Notes: generated by a model from the letters alone, not told the origin. Counted from the stretch's first letter, positions 43,017-52,475 are shown. The stretch is DNA of 64,000 nucleotides from Brevibacillus_H sp049846925 (GCF_049846925.1 NZ_JBNCMT010000007.1:1-64000); one strand, 5' to 3'. Numbers and translations are program-made.

Positions 43017-44539
43017 AGCGAAGCACGTATTTTGATTCCGTATCCCTCATGTCCTTATCTACCAAAGCAAACCAGATTGAAGGCGTGGAACAAGCAGTTA
43101 TTGCGATGGGAACAGAAATGAATAAAGAGGTACTTCGAAACATCGGGTTGCTTACACCTGAGCTGGAAGAAGCCAAAACAAGTGATTTGATGATCGTTGT
43201 AAAGACAGCATCAGAAGAACTTTCCGAAAGCGCTTATGCAAGTATCGAGGAATTGTTTACGAAAAAGAATACGGCAAAGGGAACGAGTGAGATTAAGTAT
43301 CCAACGATCGATTCCGCTGCACAAAGCATTCCAGAAGCGAATCTGGCTGTAATCTCAGTAAATGGAGCGTATGCCGCAAGAGAAGCAAGAAAAGCTCTCG
43401 AAAACGACCTGCATGTCATGCTGTTTAGCGATAATGTCAGCGTAGAAGAAGAGATCGCATTGAAGACACTCGCCCATGAAAAAGGGCTGTTGATGATGGG
43501 CCCTGACTGCGGAACAGCGATTATCGGCAATGTGGCGTTGTGCTTCGGTAATGCAGTACGCAAAGGAAACATCGGAATTGTAGGTGCTTCTGGAACAGGA
43601 AGCCAAGAGGTTAGTGTCCGCATCCACGATTTTGGCGGCGGTATCACACAATTGATCGGTACGGGTGGTCGTGACTTGAGCGAACAAGTCGGCGGTATCA
43701 TGATGCTGGATGGGATGAAAGCGCTCAACGAAGATGAAGCAACCAAGGTCATTGTGCTTGTATCCAAACCACCTGCAAAAAGTGTGGAGGAAAAAGTACT
43801 TGCTGAAATTAAAAACTGCTCCAAACCAGTAGTTGTTTGCTTCATTGGCGGATCAGAAGAAGCCGTTGTCAAAGCAGGCGGCCATTTTGCCAAAACGACA
43901 AAAGAAGCAGCGTTGAAAGCGGTTGTGTTGGCGGGTGCCGATGAAAGCAAGATTAACAAACGTGCACTGAATCTTCCGCTAATTGAGGAAATTAAGGCGA
44001 AATTAACGCCAGAGCAAAAATATATTCGCGGGCTCTTCTGCGGCGGTACACTTTGCGATGAAGCGATGTATCTGGCAATGGATATGTACGATGACGTATA
44101 CAGCAATATTCCGAAAACCCCGGAATTCAGGCTGAAAGATATTAATGTGAGCCAGGCTCATACATTTATTGACTTCGGTGATGATGAATTCACAAACGGG
44201 AAACCTCATCCGATGATCGATCCTTCCTCCCGTATCGCCCGTTTCATGCAGGAAGCGAAAGATCCAGAAGTTGGCGTAATCGTCATGGACTTTATCCTAG
44301 GCTTCGGCTCTCATGAAGACCCTGTTGGCGTTATGCTGCCAGCGATTATCGAAGCAAAACAATTGGCAGAAAAAGAAGGAAGACACTTGGAAATCCTGGG
44401 CTATGTGCTCGGCACAGATCTGGACAACCCTAAGCTGGAAGATCAAGTCAACAAACTGATGTCTGCAGGAGTAACCATCTCTAGCAGCAGCACTAATGCA
44501 GGACTTCTTGCCAGAGGTTTCGTGGAGAAAGGGGTATAA
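42995..44539 (+). CDS. fdrA: FdrA subunit of oxamate transcarbamylase (AllF-like)
   Basis: A 514-residue protein related to the CoA-binding/ligase fold of succinyl-CoA synthetases. It has the nucleotide loop GNIGIVGASGTGSQEVSVRIHDFGGGITQLIGTGGRDL near residues 188-228, and a second phosphate-binding domain (MGPDCGTAIIGN near 167; VGVIVMDFILGFGSHEDPVG near 425). The start ATG has GGAGG at spacing 7. It is followed after 2 bp by the DUF1116 gene, so the three subunits are made in fixed order. Carbamoyl phosphate produced here would go to the carbamate kinase at 49013. Confidence 0.93.
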   Translation: MSTKVVIKRSTYFDSVSLMSLSTKANQIEGVEQAVIAMGTEMNKEVLRNIGLLTPELEEAKTSDLMIVVKTASEELSESAYASIEELFTKKNTAKGTSEIKYPTIDSAAQSIPEANLAVISVNGAYAAREARKALENDLHVMLFSDNVSVEEEIALKTLAHEKGLLMMGPDCGTAIIGNVALCFGNAVRKGNIGIVGASGTGSQEVSVRIHDFGGGITQLIGTGGRDLSEQVGGIMMLDGMKALNEDEATKVIVLVSKPPAKSVEEKVLAEIKNCSKPVVVCFIGGSEEAVVKAGGHFAKTTKEAALKAVVLAGADESKINKRALNLPLIEEIKAKLTPEQKYIRGLFCGGTLCDEAMYLAMDMYDDVYSNIPKTPEFRLKDINVSQAHTFIDFGDDEFTNGKPHPMIDPSSRIARFMQEAKDPEVGVIVMDFILGFGSHEDPVGVMLPAIIEAKQLAEKEGRHLEILGYVLGTDLDNPKLEDQVNKLMSAGVTISSSSTNAGLLARGFVEKGV

Positions 44540-44541
44540 CA

Positions 44542-45966
44542 ATGAGCAAAATTAATCAACTGTTTAATAGTGATTTACATGTAATCAACGTGGGTCTTGA
44601 GATGTTCAAAGATGATATCGAGAAGCAAAAAGCTGGCGTATCTAACTTGGAATGGAAGCCACCAGGCGGAGGAAAGCCGGAATTGATCGCAGCACTCGAT
44701 AAGCTGGAAAACCCAGAGCTAGTTGCAAAAATTGAAGCGGCCAACAAACTGGCTGTTGAGCGAATCATCAATTCACAACCGGTACTCATTGGTTTCGACC
44801 AGGCAATTAATGTCGTTCCGGGTATGACCAAGACAACGATTCTGCATGCGGGTCCTCCGATTACTTGGGAGCGCATGAATGGTGCGATGAAAGGTGCCGT
44901 TACAGGTGCTCTGGTATTTGAAGGCTTAGCCAAAGATATCGAGGAAGCCGAAAAAGTTGCAGCTTCCGGTCAAATCACCTTCTCCCCCTGCCACGAACAC
45001 AATTGTGTAGGCTCCATGGCTGGTGTCACATCGGCGTCCATGTTCATGCACATCGTGGAGAACAAAACTTACGGCAACATCGCTTATACCAACTTGAGTG
45101 AGCAAATGTCCAAAATCTTGCGAATGGGTGCCAATGATGAGAGTGTTATCAAACGTCTCAATTGGATGAGAGATGTATTAGGTCCAATGTTGCGAGATAC
45201 GATGAAATTTTCGGATGGAATTGATTTGCGCTTAATGCTTGCACAGGCTCTCCATATGGGTGATGAGTGCCATAACAGAAACAACGCTGGTACAAGCCTG
45301 TTGATTCAAGCATTAACTCCACTGATTTTGGAAACGAATTTCAGCACCAAAGAAAAGCGTGAAGTGTTCGAGTTTGTAGCAAGCAGCGACTATTTCTCCG
45401 GTCCGACATGGATGGCTCTCAGCAAATGTGCGCTTGATGCGGCTCATGGAATTGAGAATAGCACCATCGTTACAACAATGGCTCGTAATGGTGTGGAATT
45501 CGGTATCCGTGTCAGTGGCATGCCGGGCAACACATGGTTTACTGGCCCTGCTCAAAAGGTAATCGGCCCAATGTTTGCGGGATACAAACCAGAAGACTCT
45601 GGTCTTGATATCGGCGATAGTGCGATTACTGAAACTTATGGAATTGGCGGCTTTGCCATGGCGACAGCGCCAGCGATTGTTGCTTTGGTAGGGGGAACGG
45701 TTGAGGAAGCAATCGGCTTCTCAACAAAAATGAAGGAAATTACAACGGCTGAAAATCCAAACGTTACGATTCCTCTATTAAACTTCCAAGGAATTGCATC
45801 AGGTATCGATACACGAAAAGTAGTGCAAACGGGTATCTTGCCTGTAATCAATACAGCGATTGCCCATAAAGAGCCAGGTATCGGAATGATTGGTGCGGGT
45901 ATTACCTATCCGCCAGTGGATTGCTTCGAGAAGGCGTTGCTCGCTTTAAGTGAAAACATCAAGTAG
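44542..45966 (+). CDS. allG: DUF1116 subunit of oxamate transcarbamylase (YlbE/AllG-like)
   Basis: A 474-residue DUF1116 protein; the usual length is about 420-470. Family blocks are WKPPGGGKPELIAAL near 33, HAGPPITWERMNGAMKGAVTGALVFEG near 97, CHEHNCVGSMAGVTSASMFMHIVEN near 150 and GDECHNRNNAGTSLLIQAL near 240, rich in His, Asn and Glu as expected of a catalytic face. There are no membrane segments. It starts 2 bp after fdrA. With FdrA and DUF2877 it forms the carbamoyl-transfer enzyme of anaerobic allantoin use in Escherichia coli; that role is inferred here from gene order. Confidence 0.93.
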   Translation: MSKINQLFNSDLHVINVGLEMFKDDIEKQKAGVSNLEWKPPGGGKPELIAALDKLENPELVAKIEAANKLAVERIINSQPVLIGFDQAINVVPGMTKTTILHAGPPITWERMNGAMKGAVTGALVFEGLAKDIEEAEKVAASGQITFSPCHEHNCVGSMAGVTSASMFMHIVENKTYGNIAYTNLSEQMSKILRMGANDESVIKRLNWMRDVLGPMLRDTMKFSDGIDLRLMLAQALHMGDECHNRNNAGTSLLIQALTPLILETNFSTKEKREVFEFVASSDYFSGPTWMALSKCALDAAHGIENSTIVTTMARNGVEFGIRVSGMPGNTWFTGPAQKVIGPMFAGYKPEDSGLDIGDSAITETYGIGGFAMATAPAIVALVGGTVEEAIGFSTKMKEITTAENPNVTIPLLNFQGIASGIDTRKVVQTGILPVINTAIAHKEPGIGMIGAGITYPPVDCFEKALLALSENIK

Positions 45967-46025
45967 TTTCTCCGCCAGCATCTGAACACCGTTCGTATCA
46001 TGACAAAGTTTAGGGGTGAATTAAG

Positions 46026-47564
46026 ATGAATGATTCATTGCGCGGATTACTGTGGAGAAAAGGTGACTGGGCAGCGTATTTCGGCTTACTCGCTAATAAT
46101 CTAACCAATCTATTAACAATGATGGCGTTATTAATTTTTGTGGTGGGTATTCCGAAAGAAATGGTTTATGGAGAAGTTGCTCCAGCTTTCGGCCTCGGAA
46201 TCTTTCTAGCAAGTATTGCCTATGGTTTTTTTGCCTATCAGCTTGCTAAGAAAACAGGGAGAACGGACGTAACGGCTTTGCCTTCAGGTCCTAGTGCACC
46301 TTCCATCTTTACGGTTACTTTTTTGGTAATTTTGCCGGTATATTTGCAAACGAAGGACGCTTATTTTGCCTTATCCATTGCACTTGTCTGGTGCTTCCTA
46401 GAAGCGATGATTCTATTAATCGGTTCATTTTTGGGTGATACGATCCGAAAAATGATTCCAAGAACGGTTCTGTTATCGTGTCTCGCTGGTCTTGGCTTGT
46501 TGTTACTTGCCATGAACCCGATGTTGCAAGCTTTTGAAACACCGATGGTTGCTTTTGCAGTGCTGATCATCATTTTTATCAACTGGTTTGGTAAATCACC
46601 AATATTTGCCAAGATCCCAACAGGCTTTCTCTTATTAGCTACAGGTACAGCTTTAGCTTGGGCATTTGGCTTAATGAATCCTGAAGCGATTGCGGCATCG
46701 ATGTCATCTTTTGGCTTCAATCCGCCATCCTTACACATTGATAACTTCCTCCAAGGCTTACCTCATGCCCTTCCTTATTTGGCATCAGCGGTACCACTTG
46801 GATTAGCCAACTATGTGTTTGACCTGGAGAATATCGAGAGTGCGCATGCTGCTGGTGATGAATACACAACACGACATGTTATGTTGGTAAATGGTATAGC
46901 ATCTACCATTGGCGCCATGTTCGGTAATCCATATCCGGTTACGGTTTATGTTGGACACCCAGGCTGGAAGTCAATTGGCGCTGGAATTGGTTACACAGTA
47001 GCAACAGGTTTCTCGATGTTGATCATTTCGCTATTTGGAATAGGAGCCTTCTTGTTAGCGATTATTCCAGTAGCTGCAATTGCACCGATTCTTGTGTATA
47101 TCGGTATAGTCACTGCTAACCAGGTTGTACGGGAAACTCCAAAAATCGAAGTGCCGGTTATCTTCGTTTGTTTGTTCCCTTGGGTAGCAAACTGGGCTTT
47201 AACACTTGCCAATAACGTATTATCCGCTGCGGGAACTACAGGAAAAGCGGTTGGTGCGGCTGCTATGGCTGCGAAGGGTGTTTATTACAACGGTCTGATT
47301 CACTTGGGTAATGGTGCGCCGATTGCCAGTCTGTTGTGGGGATGTATAGCGATTTTTGCGATCATCAACAAGCCTTTACGTGGCGCGATTGCTGCGGTGG
47401 TAGGAGCAGTGTTGTCAATTCTCGGCTTCATTCATGCACCAACCGTTGGATTTGCTCAAGGTTCGTCCATGCAGTTTTTCTACGCATATCTCATGATCGC
47501 TGCTATTTTTGTCGGTAAACATTTGATGGATCAAAAGAAACCACAAGTTCAAGCAGCAGAATGA
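46026..47564 (+). CDS. NCS2-type purine/xanthine permease (copy 2)
   Basis: A 512-residue polytopic transporter, clearly paralogous to the product of 39019 along its whole length. Shared loops include KKTGRTDVTALPSGPSAPSIF near 73, PMLQAFETPMVAFAVLIIIF near 160, and FPWVANWALTLANNVLSAAG near 380. GGGGTGA precedes the ATG. It sits inside the operon between DUF1116 and the NCS1 permease (4-bp ATGA overlap with the latter). Having two permeases of one family plus an NCS1 transporter suggests that different purines or ureides enter by separate routes. Confidence 0.88.
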   Translation: MNDSLRGLLWRKGDWAAYFGLLANNLTNLLTMMALLIFVVGIPKEMVYGEVAPAFGLGIFLASIAYGFFAYQLAKKTGRTDVTALPSGPSAPSIFTVTFLVILPVYLQTKDAYFALSIALVWCFLEAMILLIGSFLGDTIRKMIPRTVLLSCLAGLGLLLLAMNPMLQAFETPMVAFAVLIIIFINWFGKSPIFAKIPTGFLLLATGTALAWAFGLMNPEAIAASMSSFGFNPPSLHIDNFLQGLPHALPYLASAVPLGLANYVFDLENIESAHAAGDEYTTRHVMLVNGIASTIGAMFGNPYPVTVYVGHPGWKSIGAGIGYTVATGFSMLIISLFGIGAFLLAIIPVAAIAPILVYIGIVTANQVVRETPKIEVPVIFVCLFPWVANWALTLANNVLSAAGTTGKAVGAAAMAAKGVYYNGLIHLGNGAPIASLLWGCIAIFAIINKPLRGAIAAVVGAVLSILGFIHAPTVGFAQGSSMQFFYAYLMIAAIFVGKHLMDQKKPQVQAAE

Positions 47565-48994
47565 TTGAAAAGTTTAAGTCGTACGGATATGCCGAAGATA
47601 TCTTGCCAAAGACACCTGAGAAGCGAGATTGGAGCACGTTTTCCTACGTAACCGTGTGGATGGGCGCAGTTCACAATCTCATGGCGTACATGACAGTAGC
47701 TGGATTCTTCGTTCTAGGGTTAACCGTTCCACAAGTACTGTGGGCCGTGGTGATTGCAGCCAGTATTGTTTCGGCAAGCTTTGTTCTGAATGGCTATGCG
47801 GGATCCAAGTATGGAATCGGTTACTCCATGTTGCTTCGCAGTTCATTCGGTGTGAAAGGCTCGATCATTCCAGCACTGTGCCGTGGATTGATTGCCGGGG
47901 TTATATTCTTTGGTACGAGAACAACAGTTGATGCTTACTCCATCAGTATCATCATCAAGAATATATACCCTGGCTATCTAGATTTGTACCCTGAATTCAA
48001 CTTCTTGGGGTTAGATTTTCCGACAATGATATCTTATCTGATCCTGTGGGTTACTTCGGTAGGATTCTTCTTGGGCGGAATGAAAATCCTCGGCATCTTT
48101 AGCAAATGGTCTTCACCAATCATTTATGTGTGTATTTTCGGTGCAGCGATATGGGTCATCCATGCAGCAGGTGGATTCGGACCGATCCTTCGCTATGTAC
48201 CTGCCAAGCCGATGGACAGCCCCATTGTCTTTATCGCTTGTGTCAGTGCACTAGTCTCCAACTGGGCCGGCCCGATCGTCAATATTTCGGACCTTACACA
48301 GCGTGCCAAATCAATCAAGGCTCCATTGATCGGTTTGCCGCTAGGGATGATTGCTTCCTATCTCCTGTTTGGCTTTACGAGTGTCGGGCTACTGGTTGGA
48401 ACACACATTGCTTTTGGGTTAACGAATTTTAATGTTGTAGATGCAATTGACCAGATGGGTAATCCCCTTATTGTCATTATCATGCTGCTGGCACTGAATA
48501 TCGGGTCAACCAGCTATGTCGTATTTGGAAATTTACTTCCTTCCGGGCTGCAAATGACAGCTTTAATGCCAAAGGTTTTTAATGTAAAATCGGCTGCTGT
48601 CGTGACGGCCATTCTCGGAACGGTAATCTTGCCTTGGAAGCTCGTCAGTGACACAGCGGCATTGTATCTGTTATACAGCTTTATCGGCGCTTTGTATGGG
48701 CCAATTGCCGGGATCATGTTAGCCAGTTTCTATGTAGAACGGAAACGACTGTTGGATCTATCTGTCATTTATGTAAAGCCAGGCGACAACGGGGATTACA
48801 AAAGTGGATATAACGTGGTTGCGTTTGCGGTGCTGATCGTAAGTTTTGTAATCACGATTTCGGGAGCTTTCTTGCCTTACGTACCGCTGTTAGTCGCAAT
48901 TACCAAGTCTGCATTTATTAGCGGGATGCTGATAGCAGGTGTATTGTACACATTGTTCTATAAATGGAACAAATATATTGAAAAAGAATCATAA
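47561..48994 (+). CDS. NCS1-family allantoin/cytosine permease
   Basis: A 477-residue NCS1 (nucleobase:cation symporter-1) protein with about 12 hydrophobic segments. The N-terminal motif DWSTFSYVTVWMGAVHNLMAYMTVAGF, the SKYGIGYSMLLRSSFGVKGS loop (near 86) and SALVSNWAGPIVNISDLTQRAKS (near 228) mark the family. Relatives include CodB (cytosine) and PucI (allantoin); allantoin is favoured by the surrounding carbamoyl-transfer genes. It overlaps the previous gene by ATGA and has a 19-bp gap to arcC. Confidence 0.88.
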   Translation: MIEKFKSYGYAEDILPKTPEKRDWSTFSYVTVWMGAVHNLMAYMTVAGFFVLGLTVPQVLWAVVIAASIVSASFVLNGYAGSKYGIGYSMLLRSSFGVKGSIIPALCRGLIAGVIFFGTRTTVDAYSISIIIKNIYPGYLDLYPEFNFLGLDFPTMISYLILWVTSVGFFLGGMKILGIFSKWSSPIIYVCIFGAAIWVIHAAGGFGPILRYVPAKPMDSPIVFIACVSALVSNWAGPIVNISDLTQRAKSIKAPLIGLPLGMIASYLLFGFTSVGLLVGTHIAFGLTNFNVVDAIDQMGNPLIVIIMLLALNIGSTSYVVFGNLLPSGLQMTALMPKVFNVKSAAVVTAILGTVILPWKLVSDTAALYLLYSFIGALYGPIAGIMLASFYVERKRLLDLSVIYVKPGDNGDYKSGYNVVAFAVLIVSFVITISGAFLPYVPLLVAITKSAFISGMLIAGVLYTLFYKWNKYIEKES

Positions 48995-49012
48995 ATACCA
49001 AGGAGGTTACCA

Positions 49013-49963
49013 GTGGGAAAACTAGCTGTTGTTGCGATCGGTGGCAACTCATTGGTTAAGGATAATGGTCGTGACTCAATTCAGGATCAATATGAAGCAG
49101 TATGTGAAATTGCAACCAATATTGCCGATATGGTACAAGAAGGTTGTGAGGTTATAGTTACTCACGGGAACGGTCCACAGGTTGGTTTCGCCCTTCGCAG
49201 GTGTGAAATTGCCAATGAAGTATCCGGGATGGCGACGATGCCTCTTGTTAATTGCGTAGCGGATACCCAGGGTGGTATTGGATACCAAATTCAGCAGGCA
49301 CTAACCAATGAATTTGTCAAAAGAGGAATCAGTAAAAAAGTAGCGACCATCATCACGCAGGTGGAAGTAAGCATCGATGATCCAAACTTCCAAAATCCGA
49401 CCAAGCCGGTTGGCTCCTTCTTTACACTTGAGCAAGCAGAAGAGATGAAGAAAGAGCACCCTGACTGGATCATGGTTGAAGATTCTGGCCGTGGATACCG
49501 TCGAGTAGTCCCTTCACCAAAACCAGTTGACATTATTGAAAAAGATGCGATCAAGTCTTTGGTTGAAGCGGGTTATGTCGTGATTGCTGTTGGTGGCGGC
49601 GGAGTTCCGGTAGTTAAGACAGGTGATCAAACCTATGAAGGAATTGATGCCGTCATTGATAAGGACTTTGCTACAAGCTTGTTGGCTGAGCAAGTGAATG
49701 CTGAGACGCTGATTATTACGACTGGTGTTCCGAGGGTTTGTATCAACTTTGGCAAACCGGATCAAAAGGCGCTTGAAGAAATTACAATAGAAGAAACCAA
49801 ACAATATGTACGAGAAAATCACTTCCCGGCAGGGAGCATGCTGCCTAAAATCGAAGCAAGTCTGAACTTTTTGGAGAAGAACGGTACCAGAGTAATCATT
49901 ACCAATCCTGAAAGTTTGAAAGATGCGATCGGCGCAAAAGCTGGTACGCATATCGTGAAGTAA
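49013..49963 (+). CDS. arcC: Carbamate kinase
   Basis: Transfers the phosphate of carbamoyl phosphate to ADP, giving ATP, ammonia and carbon dioxide. The protein has 316 residues, normal for ArcC. Motifs: VVAIGGNSLVKD at the N-terminus, VTHGNGPQVGFALRR near 50, AVGGGGVPVV near 195, IDKDFATSLLAEQVNAETLII near 217 and GSMLPKIEASLNFLEKNG near 270. The GTG start has AAGGAGG close by. Placed after the oxamate transcarbamylase genes and not with arginine deiminase genes, it most likely conserves energy from ureide breakdown (AllK-like). It ends the operon before a terminator. Confidence 0.95.
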   Translation: MGKLAVVAIGGNSLVKDNGRDSIQDQYEAVCEIATNIADMVQEGCEVIVTHGNGPQVGFALRRCEIANEVSGMATMPLVNCVADTQGGIGYQIQQALTNEFVKRGISKKVATIITQVEVSIDDPNFQNPTKPVGSFFTLEQAEEMKKEHPDWIMVEDSGRGYRRVVPSPKPVDIIEKDAIKSLVEAGYVVIAVGGGGVPVVKTGDQTYEGIDAVIDKDFATSLLAEQVNAETLIITTGVPRVCINFGKPDQKALEEITIEETKQYVRENHFPAGSMLPKIEASLNFLEKNGTRVIITNPESLKDAIGAKAGTHIVK

Positions 49964-49985
49964 GTTTTCTGGTGACCATCAATCT

Positions 49986-50021
49986 ACCCACCTTCGGGCC
50001 GCAAACTTGGGGTGGGTTTTT
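49986..50021 (+). terminator. Terminator after arcC
   Basis: Stem ACCCACC/GGTGGGT followed by TTTTT. It leaves 16 bp before the next start codon, so the M20 gene is probably read by leak-through or its own weak promoter. Confidence 0.7.
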
Positions 50022-50037
50022 CCATTGGGGGTAAAAA

Positions 50038-51270
50038 ATGAATATACAGAGACTTCAGCAAACCTTGCAAACAATCAACGAATTCGGGGCGACGAATTAC
50101 GGGATCACCAGACTGGCTTATACCCAAACTTACAAAGATGCACTGAATTATTTTATCGATCTTTGTGAAGAAGAGAAGCTGTCTGTTCGAGTAGATTCAT
50201 GCGGTAATGTAATCGCTCGAAGAGAAGGTGAAGATCCAAACCTGCCCGTGGTTGCCTGCGGTTCTCATATGGATACGGTTATCCAGGGGGGCGGGTATGA
50301 TGGAACGTTGGGGGTCGTCGCTGCTCTGGAAGTGATTAGAAGTCTAAACGAAGAAAACATTACTACGAAACACCCAATCGAGCTTATTGTCTTTGCTTGT
50401 GAGGAATCTACCAGGTTTGGCGTATCGACAATCGGAAGTAAGGCAATGACCGGATTACTGGATAAAAATGCACTGTCCAAATTAAAGGACAGAAATGGAG
50501 TCTCCATACAAGAAGCTTTTGAGGAAGTATCTCTAGACTTCCAGAAAATTGACTCAGTGGTGAGAAATCCGGAAGAATTCAAAGTGTTTCTGGAACTTCA
50601 TATAGAGCAGGGGCCAGTGTTAGAGGCGGAAAAGATACAGGTAGGGATTGTGACGGGAATAGCGGCGCCAACCCGATTGCGTGTTCAGATTAAAGGAAAA
50701 GCATCTCATTCAGGAACAACTCCGATGAATAGCAGACAGGATGCGCTGGCTGCTGCTGCCGAAATTATCCTTGCAGTAGAAGAAGCGGCAATCGCAGAAA
50801 CTCATCTCGGTACGGTAGGGACAGTAGGAGCGTGCAACGTACTGCCGGGTGCGATGAATGTGATTCCCGATTCAGTTACCATGCTGATCGAGGTTCGAGG
50901 GACATCTGTTGAATCAAAGGATTTTGTGATTACTCAGCTATACCATTTGTTTTCTACTTTGGAACAAAAACGTGGTGTCACCATTACCCCTGAATTGCTA
51001 AATAATGAAAAACCGGTACTGCTTCAACAAGAAGTGGTTCAGAGTATAACCAAGACGTGCGAACAATTAAGAATATCCTATATCGAGATGGGAAGCGGCG
51101 CTGGTCATGACTCGATGAACATGGCGTTGCTTTGCCCGACCGGATTGATATTTATCCCCTGCAAGGATGGATTAAGCCATCATCCAGATGAATTCACATC
51201 CAGCAGTGAAATGGAAACAGGGGTGCGACTTCTCAAGCAGGAGATATTGCATTGGGCAATTGAATGCTAG
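50038..51270 (+). CDS. M20-family amidohydrolase, allantoate/N-carbamoyl amino acid type
   Basis: A 410-residue zinc/manganese hydrolase of the allantoate amidohydrolase/ureidoglycolate/beta-ureidopropionase group (PucF and AllC are about 410). Metal sites are seen in order: GSHMDTV near residue 79, GGYDGTLGVVAALEV near 88, CEESTRFG near 123, ELHIEQGPVLE near 190 and GAGHDSMNMA near 357; a dimerisation domain lies at about 215-330. The start has GGGGG at short spacing. It follows arcC and would supply ureidoglycolate and ammonia from allantoate. N-carbamoyl-amino-acid hydrolase activity cannot be excluded. Confidence 0.85.
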   Translation: MNIQRLQQTLQTINEFGATNYGITRLAYTQTYKDALNYFIDLCEEEKLSVRVDSCGNVIARREGEDPNLPVVACGSHMDTVIQGGGYDGTLGVVAALEVIRSLNEENITTKHPIELIVFACEESTRFGVSTIGSKAMTGLLDKNALSKLKDRNGVSIQEAFEEVSLDFQKIDSVVRNPEEFKVFLELHIEQGPVLEAEKIQVGIVTGIAAPTRLRVQIKGKASHSGTTPMNSRQDALAAAAEIILAVEEAAIAETHLGTVGTVGACNVLPGAMNVIPDSVTMLIEVRGTSVESKDFVITQLYHLFSTLEQKRGVTITPELLNNEKPVLLQQEVVQSITKTCEQLRISYIEMGSGAGHDSMNMALLCPTGLIFIPCKDGLSHHPDEFTSSSEMETGVRLLKQEILHWAIEC

Positions 51271-51282
51271 GAGTAGAAAGAG

Positions 51283-51319
51283 AGAGACCTCGTACTTGTA
51301 CAGTACCAGGTCTCTTTTT
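51283..51319 (+). terminator. Terminator between the M20 gene and the CDF gene
   Basis: Stem AGAGACCT/AGGTCTCT with inner GTAC pairs, then five T. It may serve both convergent genes. Confidence 0.75.
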
Positions 51320-51345
51320 GTTTGGGGCACCGCCCGACGCTTCCC

Positions 51346-52383
51346 TTAACGGCTATGGTGCTTCTTGTTGTTGCTGTGGCTATGACTATGGGGATGATCG
51401 TGATCATGGTTGTGATCGTGTTCGTGTTCGCCATGAGGCATATGATGCTTCTGACAAGCCAATTCTGTGTGGTTGACAGTAGAGTTCTCGATTTGAATGG
51501 TCACATGGGTGATCTGGAATTTTTGCTCTAGCAACTGAATGGCCTCATTTAGAATGTCGTAGCTGGATTTGTCATCTTCCACAAGCAAATGGCAGCTAAG
51601 TGAATGGAATCCGGAAGTCAGCGTCCAGATATGCAAGTCATGAACATCGGTAACACCTGATATTTCATTTAGTGCTTTCTTTACTAGGACGGTATTGATC
51701 GAAGAAGGAACGCCTTCCATCAGAATATTGACGGATTCCTTTGTTACTCTCCATGCGCTAATGATGATGAGCAGTCCGACAACGATTGAGATAATGGGGT
51801 CTGCGATATACCACCCGAATTTCCACATCAAAAGTCCAGCCACAATAGCTCCAACCGATCCTAACATATCCCCGAGAACGTGAAGGAACGCACTGCGTAA
51901 ATTGAGATTGTTTTTATAATCGCCCCGCATGAGTACAAAAGCAGCGGCAATATTCGCCAACAGTCCAATGACGGCAATACCGACCATAGGCAAGCTTGCT
52001 ACCTCAGGGGGAGCCAAGAGACGCTCATACGCCTCCCAAAAGATATAAATTGACACGAGAATCAAAGTGACGCCGTTAAAGAGAGCGGCCAGAATTTCAA
52101 AGCGATAAAAGCCAAATGTTTTGGTGGGAGAAGAAGGCCGACTGGCAAAATGCATGGCAATCAAACTGAATAAGAGAGCGGACGAATCACTTAGCATATG
52201 CCCGGCATCTGAGAGCAGAGCAAGGCTGTTGGTCATGATTCCGCCAATGACTTCAACGACAAGAAAGGTTGTGATGATACCGAGTGATAACAGCAACGAC
52301 TTTTTATTTGCGTTATGACCATGATGGTGATCATGACCGTGACCATGATCGTGTGAATGGCCGTGATTATGGTGAAGTCCCAT
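51346..52383 (-). CDS. czcD: Cation diffusion facilitator, His-rich zinc/cobalt exporter (CzcD-like)
   Basis: Exports Zn2+, Co2+ or similar cations in exchange for protons. It has 345 residues from the ATG at 52383 (GGAGG, spacing 8); the frame continues to 52419 but without a site. Six membrane helices begin with SLLLSLGIITTFLVVEVIGGI. The metal-site helices II and V carry SLALLSDAGHMLSD and LHVLGDMLGS, the expected HxxxD/DxxxD pairs. Both termini are His/Asp-rich loops (HNHGHSHDHGHGHDHHHGHN at the N-terminus; HGEHEHDHNHDHDHPHSHSH at the C-terminus). A palindrome typical of ArsR-family sensors lies 60 bp upstream, so metal-induced expression is likely. Confidence 0.93.
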   Translation of the reverse strand: MGLHHNHGHSHDHGHGHDHHHGHNANKKSLLLSLGIITTFLVVEVIGGIMTNSLALLSDAGHMLSDSSALLFSLIAMHFASRPSSPTKTFGFYRFEILAALFNGVTLILVSIYIFWEAYERLLAPPEVASLPMVGIAVIGLLANIAAAFVLMRGDYKNNLNLRSAFLHVLGDMLGSVGAIVAGLLMWKFGWYIADPIISIVVGLLIIISAWRVTKESVNILMEGVPSSINTVLVKKALNEISGVTDVHDLHIWTLTSGFHSLSCHLLVEDDKSSYDILNEAIQLLEQKFQITHVTIQIENSTVNHTELACQKHHMPHGEHEHDHNHDHDHPHSHSHSNNKKHHSR

Positions 52384-52441
52384 AGGCAGTACCTCCGAGT
52401 TCAGTAATAATATTTCCATTTATAGAACCAATTATATACAA

Positions 52442-52475
52442 TTCATTCAAATATTCAAGTGAACATTTGAATGAA
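52442..52475 (-). promoter_or_regulatory. ArsR/CzrA-type operator before the CDF gene
   Basis: Arms TTCATTCAAAT (52442-52452) and ATTTGAATGAA (52465-52475) form an interrupted 11-bp inverted repeat around TTCAAGTGAA. This matches the style of CzrA/SmtB operators. The regulator gene is not in the window. Confidence 0.6.

Noticed and set aside
43234..44106. A 290-codon minus-strand frame inside fdrA
   Set aside because: It is a shadow of the strongly coding fdrA frame; low-complexity Ser/Pro content and no ribosome site.
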